A stretch of DNA of 5,344 bases, from assembly GCA_947374485.1 (NCBI GenBank), contig CANCCF010000247.1, positions 1-5,344 of the forward strand, given 5' to 3'. The stretch's first letter is position 1. Each line of letters begins with the position of its first letter. The translations under genes and the position numbers were made by a program. The notes beneath the pieces were generated by a model, which saw nothing but the letters and a program-made list of their open reading frames with translations, made no database searches and was not told the origin of the DNA. Shown here in pieces: positions 1 to 5,344 of this stretch. The DNA is from Comamonadaceae bacterium (lineage in GTDB: Bacteria > Pseudomonadota > Gammaproteobacteria > Burkholderiales > Burkholderiaceae_C).

Positions 1-494
1 AGAGCTTTTCTGTGTCCATTCTCAAGGCCATGCACGGCGTGAGCTTCGAGGCGGCCACGCTTACCATCACTGGCTACATGCTGGCCGGTGCGGTGGGCAT
101 GTTCATAGGCGGCTTTGTGGCAGCGCGCACACCCAACAGCGACCGCGTGGTGGCGCTGTGCATGGGGGCGGGAGCCTTGCTGCTGGCGCTGTGCGGTGCC
201 GGCTGGCTGGGTGCCAACGCGACCATGGTGATTCTGGCGTCCAGCGGTTTTGCCATTGGCATTGGCGGCCCTTCGCGCGACATGATGATCAAGAAGGCCA
301 CCCCCAAAGGCGCCACCGGCCGTGTCTATGGCCTGGTGTACTCCGGGCTGGACACCGGCTTTGCCGTATCGCCCTTGGTGTTTGGCCCCTTCATGGACCG
401 GGGTTGGTATGGCGCCACCCTGGTGGGCGCGGCCGTGGTGCTGCTGCTCAGCGTGGTGGCGGCACTGGGCGTGGGGCAGCGCACGGCGCGCTAA
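1..494 (+). CDS. MFS transporter, C-terminal half (5'-partial)
   Basis: This is the C-terminal part of a major facilitator superfamily permease, an inner-membrane secondary transporter. The frame is open to the left edge (first full codon at position 3), so the true start lies outside the window. The GTG at 12 is internal and is not a credible start. About 163 residues are visible. Counting from position 12, five hydrophobic helices lie near residues 17-38, 46-67, 71-89, 106-127 and 134-155, which fits TM8-12 of a 12-TM protein. The loop after the first helix (GGFVAARTPNSDR) resembles the MFS motif A repeat of the C-terminal half. The stretch GGPSRDMMIKKATPKGATGR, followed by VYGLVYSGLDTGFAVSP, is a typical cytoplasmic loop and following helix of this superfamily. 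The substrate cannot be told from this half; drug or metabolite efflux is only a guess. The TAA stop (492-494) overlaps the stop codon of the convergent EamA gene. Confidence 0.88.
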   Translation, partial: SFSVSILKAMHGVSFEAATLTITGYMLAGAVGMFIGGFVAARTPNSDRVVALCMGAGALLLALCGAGWLGANATMVILASSGFAIGIGGPSRDMMIKKATPKGATGRVYGLVYSGLDTGFAVSPLVFGPFMDRGWYGATLVGAAVVLLLSVVAALGVGQRTAR

Positions 495-1390
495 TCGGAT
501 TGCTTCGCCAGCCAGGCCGACAAACTCCAGCGCAAGGGGTTCAGGCCCATCACCAGCAGGCAGGCCAGCAGAATCAGGCCGCCGCCCGTGAACATGGCAG
601 CCGTGGTGGGCTCCCCCAGCAGCAGCACCGCCCACAGCACGCCAAAGCCGGTGCTCAAAAAGGTAGAGCTTTGGGCCGCCATGGGCGGCACGTGGCGCAT
701 GATGCGCATGTACATCCAGTACGCAAGCCCTGAGGTCAGCACCCCCATCAGGGTCACGGCCGCCAGTGCACCCCAGGAAAAATGCGCGCCTGGCAGGTCG
801 TACACAGCGCCGGGCAGCATCAGCACCACGGCGGCGGCATGCATGCCGGCGGTGATTTGCAGCGGCTCCATGCGGGCAATGGCTTTTTTCAGGAAGGGTG
901 TGGACACGCCCGAGATGGCCGCACCGCCCATGCAGGTCAGGGCCGCTATCACCAGCGTATGGGTGGGCTCCACCGGCCCCAGGCGCACCACCAGCGCGGC
1001 GCCCACAAAACCCAGCAGGCAACCCAGCATCTTGGGCCCACTCAAGGCCTCTTCCTTGAGCCAGGCCGAGGCAAAGGCGCCAAACAAGACCGAGGTGACG
1101 GTGAGTAGGGCGCCATAGCCGGCGGGCAATTGCAGCGAAGAGCGGGCATACAACAGGTGCGGCCCGGCCACCGCCAGCAGGCCCAGTAACAACAACTCGC
1201 GCCAGTGCTGCCAGGGCCACGCTGTTTTGAGCTGCCACATGATCAAGCTGAGCATGGTGGTGGCCATCACCATGCGCAAGCCCGCCGCCAGGTTGGGGCC
1301 CAGTACCGGGGCGGCAATGCGCGTGAGCATGAAGGACGCTCCCCACAGCGCGGACAGGGCCACCAACTGGAAGAAATATTTGGCTTTCAC
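491..1390 (-). CDS. EamA-family (DMT superfamily) transporter
   Basis: This is a complete inner-membrane permease of the drug/metabolite transporter superfamily, 299 residues, which is the usual length for two EamA repeats with about ten transmembrane helices. Repeat 1 spans roughly residues 8-136. It opens with the characteristic LVALSALWGASFMLTRIAAP and ends around the LKEEAL motif (111-116), followed by a glycine-rich helix. Repeat 2 spans roughly 147-282 and carries the matching LLLGEP motif (256-261) before its last helix. A short basic and polar tail (NPLRW...KQSD) follows. I chose the GTG start at 1390-1388 because it gives the sequence MKAKYFF directly before TM1. The frame stays open upstream to 1669, but that extension is not hydrophobic, does not resemble the family, and runs antisense to the kinase gene. 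No convincing Shine-Dalgarno precedes the GTG, so the exact start is less certain than the gene. Family members export amino acids, metabolites or drugs; the substrate here is unknown. The TAG stop is at 493-491. Confidence 0.92.
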   Translation of the reverse strand: MKAKYFFQLVALSALWGASFMLTRIAAPVLGPNLAAGLRMVMATTMLSLIMWQLKTAWPWQHWRELLLLGLLAVAGPHLLYARSSLQLPAGYGALLTVTSVLFGAFASAWLKEEALSGPKMLGCLLGFVGAALVVRLGPVEPTHTLVIAALTCMGGAAISGVSTPFLKKAIARMEPLQITAGMHAAAVVLMLPGAVYDLPGAHFSWGALAAVTLMGVLTSGLAYWMYMRIMRHVPPMAAQSSTFLSTGFGVLWAVLLLGEPTTAAMFTGGGLILLACLLVMGLNPLRWSLSAWLAKQSD

Positions 1391-1474
1391 AGCGCTGCAT
1401 TGTGGGCCCGGCAAGGTGTTGTGGACTGTGGTGAATGCGACTCCCGGTGCTCTGAACAGACCGTAGAATCCGGC
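1391..1474. promoter_or_regulatory. Divergent intergenic promoter region
   Basis: These 84 bases separate the divergent starts of the EamA transporter (minus) and the hybrid kinase (plus), so both promoters must lie here or inside the opposite coding regions. Neither start has a strong purine-rich ribosome binding site in front of it. The clearest promoter-like word is TAGAAT on the plus strand, listed separately. No obvious inverted-repeat operator was seen by eye. In the kinase frame this region is also open, and a GTG at 1421 with AAGG at 1413-1416 upstream is an alternative start for the kinase. If used, the non-coding gap would shrink to about 30 bases. Confidence 0.55.
1464..1469 (+). 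promoter_or_regulatory. Candidate -10 element (TAGAAT) of the kinase gene
   Basis: TAGAAT matches five of six bases of the sigma-70 -10 consensus TATAAT. It ends five bases before the ATG at 1475. At the usual 16-18 base spacing the -35 position (around 1440-1447) holds ctcccg-like sequence, which does not match TTGACA, and there is no extended -10 TG. If real, transcription would begin at or next to the ATG. This is a weak call based on one short word. Confidence 0.2.
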
Positions 1475-4400
1475 ATGACCCCGCCACGACTGCCCGGCTT
1501 TTTGCAATGGTTGCACCTGCAGCCACAGCGCGCCGTGGGGGCCTTGGCCCTGGTGCTGGCGCTGGTGCTTTGCGCCCTGGTTGCCAATGACCTGCAGCGA
1601 GACTACGAACAGCAGTTCGCCGCGGCCAGCGCCAAAACCAGCAGCCTGACACAACTGCTCGAAGAGCATGCCCGCCAGAGCATGCGCCGGGTGGAGCTGG
1701 CACTGTCTCTGGCCGCACAGGAGGTGGAGTCACAGACCCAAGCCAACAACAGCCTGGCCCCCTCCCTGGGCGCCCGTTTGCGTGCCTATTTGCCACAGGA
1801 CGGGTTGATTGCCTCTTTTGCCGTGCTGGACGCTTCGGGCAAGACGGTGGCCTCCACACTGACGGACGCGGTGGCCGATCTGCCGGTGGCCAGCGACCGC
1901 GACTTCTACCTGGCGCACCAGCAGCCTGGACAGTCCGGCTTGTTCATTGGTCAGGCCATAAAGAGCAGGATTTCCGGTCTGTGGATCATTCCGGTCAGTA
2001 TCCGGCTGGAGGGCGCAACTGGCGGCTACCTGATTGGCGCTGTGGACCCCGAGTATTTCCAGCACCTCTACCAGTCGATTGATGCCGGCGACAGCGGCTT
2101 TGTCACCCTTTTCACCACCCAAGGCTGGGCCATTGCACGCTGGCCCTTCAATTCGGAGGTTGCCGAGCGCAACTGGCTGGATTCGCCCCTGTTCAAAACC
2201 CACATCAGCCAGGATGCGGCGGGAGTGGTGCGGCAAAAGGTAGTGGCAACCGGCATTGAAAGCATGTACAGCTACCGGGTGCTGACGGAGTACCCGCTGG
2301 TAGTGGCTTTGGGCCTGTCTCTCGACGAAGTGCTGGAGCCCTGGCGCGAGCGGGCACTGATGGAGGGCCTGGCACTGGTCTTGCTGCTGCTGTTCCTGGG
2401 CGCGGCCACCGCCCTGTTGATTGCCCAATTGCGCAGGCGTATGCAGGCCGAACTGGCGCTGCGCTTGAGCGAGATCTCATTGTTGAAATCGTCGCTGCCT
2501 ACGCTGTGGATTGGTTCGGATGCCCGCGTCCTGCGGGTGAACCAGGCTGCCTGCGATTTACATGGGTATTCGGAGTCGCAATTGCTGGCCATGCGCGTGC
2601 CGGACCTCAACCCGGCCATGCCGATGGAGCAATGGGCGTCTCACTGGGAGCGCCTGCGCAAGTCCAGAAACATGCGCTTTGAGACCATGCACCGAACCGG
2701 TCAGGGCGAGGATGTGCCAGTCGAGGTCGAGCTCAACTTCATCGAGTTCAATGGCCTTGAATACAATTTTTCCTTCATCCGTGATTTGCGCCTGCGCAAG
2801 CAGGCAGAAACTGAAATCCAGCGCAGTTCCGCACTCTTGCGCAGCGCGATTGACGCCGTGGACGAGGCCTTCGTGCTCTTTGACACCGACGACCGCTTGG
2901 TTTACTGCAATGCCAAGTACCTCCACCTCTACCCCGGCATGCAGGACGTGGTGGTGCCAGGCGCGCGCTTTGAGGACATGATCCGCGTCGGCGCACGGCG
3001 TGGGCTCTACCGTGACTCGATAGGGCGCGAGGAAGAATGGATTGCCGAGCGCCTGCGGGCGCATCGTGAGGGCAACGAATCGCGCGTCCAGAGGCGCGAC
3101 GATGGAACCGTGATGCGCGTGATAGACCGGCGCACCCCCGAAGGCAATATTGCCGGTATCCGGGTGGACATCACCGAGATGGTGAAGGCCACTGAAGAGG
3201 CGCAAGAGGCGTCGCGTTACAAGAGCCAGTTCCTGGCCAATATGAGCCATGAAATCCGCACACCCATGAATGCCATTCTGGGTTTGCTGGCATTGCTGCA
3301 GAACACCCGGCTCAGCCCGGCGCAGCGCGACTATGCCTCCAAGACCGAGGGCGCGGCCCAGTCGCTGCTGCGCCTGCTCAATGACATCCTGGATTTCTCC
3401 AAGGTGGAGGCAGGCAAAATGGAGCTAGACCTGCAGCCGCTGCGTCTGGACCACATGCTGCGGGACGTGGCGGTCATCCTGTCCTCCACCATGGCCGGCA
3501 AGGGCATCGAGCTGCTGTTTGATATCGACCCCGACGTGCCTGCAGTGGTGGTGGCCGATGCCATGCGGCTGCAGCAAGTGCTGGTGAACCTGGGTGGCAA
3601 CGCCATCAAGTTCACCGAGCAGGGCCAGGTGGTGCTGCGGGTGCGCAATCTGTCCGGCGCCCTGGTCAGGGATGGCAGCGCCGTCCCGCACGCCCATCTT
3701 GAGTTTGCCATCCAGGACTCCGGCATAGGCATTGCGCCGCAGCAGCAGGAGCACATATTCAGTGGCTTCTCACAAGCCGAGGCCTCGACCACCCGGCGCT
3801 TTGGTGGCACTGGCCTGGGGCTGGCCATCAACCGCCGTCTGGTGGAACTGATGGGCGGGCAATTGCAGCTGCAGAGCGCGCCCGGGCAGGGCAGCACCTT
3901 CAGCTTCGCCCTGCAATTGCCGGTGCCAGCGCCGGTACCAGCGCCAAGGGCCGCGTCGGCAGCCCCGCTAGCGCCAGAGTCAGCCCGCCTCTCGCAAGCA
4001 CCGCAGCGGGTGCTGGTGGTGGACGACAACCCGGTGGCGCGTGAGGTTCTGGCGGCCATCACCCGCTCCTGGTCCTGGCCCACTGAGATGGCCGAAAGTG
4101 GCAAACAGGCGCTGGAGTTGATGCAGAGCCAGGCCAGCGCCGACCACTTTGCCTTTGACGTGGTGGTGCTGGACTGGCAGATGCCCGGCATGGATGGCTG
4201 GGAGACTGCCCTGCAGGTTCGCCAGCTCAGCCATGGCCTGGCGCAGCAGCCCCGCATCATCATGCTCAGTGCCAACAGCAATGACAGCCTGGGGCTGCGC
4301 ACCGCACTTGAGCAGGCGCAGATTGACGGTTTTCTGTTCAAGCCCGTCACTGCGAGTGCGCTGCAAAACGCGCTGCTGGGGCAGGATGGCCACGACGCAC

Positions 4401-5344
4401 AAACGCACCCGGTGCAGCGCAGCAGCCACAGGCCCCTGGCCGGCATGCGCGTGCTGGTGGTGGAAGACAACCTGATCAACCAGCAGGTCGCCGAAGAGTT
4501 GCTCAATGCCGAAGGTGCGCTGGTGTCCCTTGCAGCCAATGGCCAACTCGGGGTGGACGCGGTAGCCGTGTCGCAGCCGGGCTTTGACGTGGTGCTGATG
4601 GACATCCAGATGCCCGTGCTCGATGGCTTTGGTGCCACCCGCAAGATCCGCGAGGAACTCGGCCGCACCCGTTTGCCGATTGTGGCCATGACGGCCAACG
4701 CCATGGCCAGTGACCGCCTGGCCTGCCTGGACGCCGGCATGAACGACCACGTGGGCAAGCCGTTTGACATGGGCCATCTGGTCGGCGTGCTGTTGAAAGC
4801 CACTGGCCGTGAATCACCCATGGCGGCGGTGCTGCAGGAGCCCGGACAGGTGCCGGTATCCGCCACGTCCCCCGATGCCGCAGCGTTCAGCAGCCCCTAC
4901 CTCGCGTTGGGGCCTGCGCTGGAGCGTATATCGGGCCTGACTTCGCTGTATGTGGACATTGCGCAGGAGTTCGTGCTGGCGTTGGACGCGGTGCAGGGCG
5001 ACTTCGAGCGGGCAGCCGAGGCGCGGCAGTTTCCTGCGCTCGTTGCACAAATGCACACCATCAAAGGCACTTCGGCCACACTGGGTGCCATGCTGCTGTC
5101 GCACCATGCAGCCGCCCTGGAAACACTCTTCAAACGCGCCACGCCCGAACTGGACCCGATGCTGCATTTGCCCGATCTGCTGGGCATGGTGCATCACACC
5201 CGCGCGGCAACCCTGCAAGCCATGGCCAGCCTGCAAGATGCCCCGCCTGACGCAGCGGACGGTGTGTCGGGCCTCAGCGGTCCGGAGGAGCGGGCCCGGG
5301 CCCGGGCCTTCCTGCAACAGCTCTCCGACCTGCTGGGAGCCAGC
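1475..5344 (+). CDS. Hybrid sensor histidine kinase: Cache-PAS-PAS-HisKA-HATPase-REC-REC-Hpt (3'-partial)
   Basis: This is a large inner-membrane sensor kinase of the multistep phosphorelay class (BarA/EvgS-like layout), with 1290 codons visible and no stop before the right edge. TM1 (about 20-37) and TM2 (298-317) flank a periplasmic sensor of about 260 residues. The sensor starts with a long helix (39-100) and has dCache-like motifs: DRDFY at 141-145, and GLFIGQ (155-160) followed by RISGLW. PAS1 is about 334-440. PAS2 is about 450-570 and is a PAS_7-type domain (IDAVDEAFVLFDTDDRLVYC, then VDITEMV). HisKA carries SHEIRTP with phospho-acceptor H592. The HATPase has an N box (N705, N709), G1 (D748, DSGIGI) and G2 (GGTGLGL, 777-783). 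REC1 (845 to about 967) has D850/D851, acceptor D900, S932 and K956. REC2 (992 to about 1107) has E997/D998, acceptor D1043, T1073 and K1095. Hpt (about 1140-1220) has MHTIKGTSATLGA with H1194. All catalytic residues are present, so it should autophosphorylate and relay His-Asp-His to an unseen regulator. The ligand is unknown. The ATG at 1475 gives a short basic cytoplasmic N-terminus before TM1; an in-frame GTG at 1421 is the alternative. Confidence 0.95.
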   Translation, partial: MTPPRLPGFLQWLHLQPQRAVGALALVLALVLCALVANDLQRDYEQQFAAASAKTSSLTQLLEEHARQSMRRVELALSLAAQEVESQTQANNSLAPSLGARLRAYLPQDGLIASFAVLDASGKTVASTLTDAVADLPVASDRDFYLAHQQPGQSGLFIGQAIKSRISGLWIIPVSIRLEGATGGYLIGAVDPEYFQHLYQSIDAGDSGFVTLFTTQGWAIARWPFNSEVAERNWLDSPLFKTHISQDAAGVVRQKVVATGIESMYSYRVLTEYPLVVALGLSLDEVLEPWRERALMEGLALVLLLLFLGAATALLIAQLRRRMQAELALRLSEISLLKSSLPTLWIGSDARVLRVNQAACDLHGYSESQLLAMRVPDLNPAMPMEQWASHWERLRKSRNMRFETMHRTGQGEDVPVEVELNFIEFNGLEYNFSFIRDLRLRKQAETEIQRSSALLRSAIDAVDEAFVLFDTDDRLVYCNAKYLHLYPGMQDVVVPGARFEDMIRVGARRGLYRDSIGREEEWIAERLRAHREGNESRVQRRDDGTVMRVIDRRTPEGNIAGIRVDITEMVKATEEAQEASRYKSQFLANMSHEIRTPMNAILGLLALLQNTRLSPAQRDYASKTEGAAQSLLRLLNDILDFSKVEAGKMELDLQPLRLDHMLRDVAVILSSTMAGKGIELLFDIDPDVPAVVVADAMRLQQVLVNLGGNAIKFTEQGQVVLRVRNLSGALVRDGSAVPHAHLEFAIQDSGIGIAPQQQEHIFSGFSQAEASTTRRFGGTGLGLAINRRLVELMGGQLQLQSAPGQGSTFSFALQLPVPAPVPAPRAASAAPLAPESARLSQAPQRVLVVDDNPVAREVLAAITRSWSWPTEMAESGKQALELMQSQASADHFAFDVVVLDWQMPGMDGWETALQVRQLSHGLAQQPRIIMLSANSNDSLGLRTALEQAQIDGFLFKPVTASALQNALLGQDGHDAQTHPVQRSSHRPLAGMRVLVVEDNLINQQVAEELLNAEGALVSLAANGQLGVDAVAVSQPGFDVVLMDIQMPVLDGFGATRKIREELGRTRLPIVAMTANAMASDRLACLDAGMNDHVGKPFDMGHLVGVLLKATGRESPMAAVLQEPGQVPVSATSPDAAAFSSPYLALGPALERISGLTSLYVDIAQEFVLALDAVQGDFERAAEARQFPALVAQMHTIKGTSATLGAMLLSHHAAALETLFKRATPELDPMLHLPDLLGMVHHTRAATLQAMASLQDAPPDAADGVSGLSGPEERARARAFLQQLSDLLGAS
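3920..3943 (+). repeat. 12-bp tandem duplication in the HATPase-REC1 linker
   Basis: Two adjacent 12-base units, ccggtgccagcg and ccggtaccagcg, differ by one base and encode PVPA-PVPA (residues 816-823). They lie in the proline/alanine-rich linker (about residues 814-843) between the kinase's ATPase domain and its first receiver. The unit is in frame, so copy-number change would only lengthen the flexible linker. It is most simply a small slippage duplication. Confidence 0.7.
5291..5308 (+). repeat. Three tandem CGGGCC hexamers
   Basis: Three perfect hexamers within the kinase gene encode the RARARA-type stretch after the Hpt domain (residues about 1273-1279). The repeat consists of overlapping GGGCCC palindromes. 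It is probably a by-product of GC-rich arginine/alanine codons, though such tracts are prone to slippage. Hexamer changes would keep the reading frame. Confidence 0.6.

Noticed and set aside
440..560. Possible intrinsic terminator between the MFS and EamA genes
   Set aside because: There are short GC-rich self-complementary words such as gcgcg, but no stable stem followed by a T-run on either strand.
158..1118. Plus-strand frames at 158-733 and 588-1118
   Set aside because: The first overlaps the MFS reading frame out of phase and both run antisense to the EamA gene. Their translations are low-complexity and the transporter frames explain the sequence better.
1391..1669. N-terminal extension of the EamA gene on the minus strand to an ATG at 1669
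   Set aside because: The extra 93 residues are Gln/Gly-rich and non-hydrophobic, overlap the kinase start and TM1 in antisense, and would make the protein about 100 residues longer than the family norm. The GTG at 1390 gives the expected length.
1730..3250. Minus-strand frames of about 230 codons (1730-2428 and 2558-3250) opposite the sensor and PAS regions
   Set aside because: They are His/Gln/Gly-rich shadows of the kinase frame, with no family resemblance and no sign of a ribosome binding site.
3331..4866. A 511-codon open frame on the minus strand inside the kinase gene
   Set aside because: It lies antisense to the conserved HATPase and both receiver domains. Its translation is rich in Ser, Arg, Thr and Pro with no recognisable motif. 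Long antisense frames are common opposite GC-rich genes with G/C third positions.

Overview
This GC-rich window holds parts or all of three protein genes and almost no non-coding DNA. The codon use (strong G/C at third positions) and protein families suggest a betaproteobacterium of the Burkholderiales, most like Comamonadaceae (Rhodoferax/Polaromonas-type). This placement is inferred from protein style only, with no marker gene present.

Layout: (1) Positions 1-494, plus strand: the C-terminal half of a major facilitator superfamily (MFS) transporter whose start lies outside the window. (2) Positions 491-1390, minus strand: a complete EamA-type drug/metabolite transporter (DMT superfamily). 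It converges with the MFS gene so tightly that the two stop codons share bases. (3) Positions 1391-1474: an 84-bp divergent intergenic region that must hold the promoters of both the EamA gene and the kinase. (4) Positions 1475-5344, plus strand: a very large membrane-bound hybrid sensor histidine kinase, 1290 codons within the window and still open at the right edge. Its order is TM1 - periplasmic Cache-like sensor - TM2 - PAS - PAS - HisKA - HATPase - REC1 - REC2 - Hpt. The plus-strand frame was translated by eye from 1475 to 5344 with no stop found.

The kinase is the main content. All residues expected for a His-Asp-His relay are present: H592 in the dimerisation domain, D900 and D1043 in the two receivers, and H1194 in the Hpt domain. 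It should therefore sense a periplasmic ligand and pass phosphate to a separate response regulator not encoded here. The two transporters are not visibly linked to it in function, apart from the EamA gene sharing the divergent promoter region. I see no RNA gene, mobile element, CRISPR array or phage-like material, and no clearly undescribed system. The observations below are modest.
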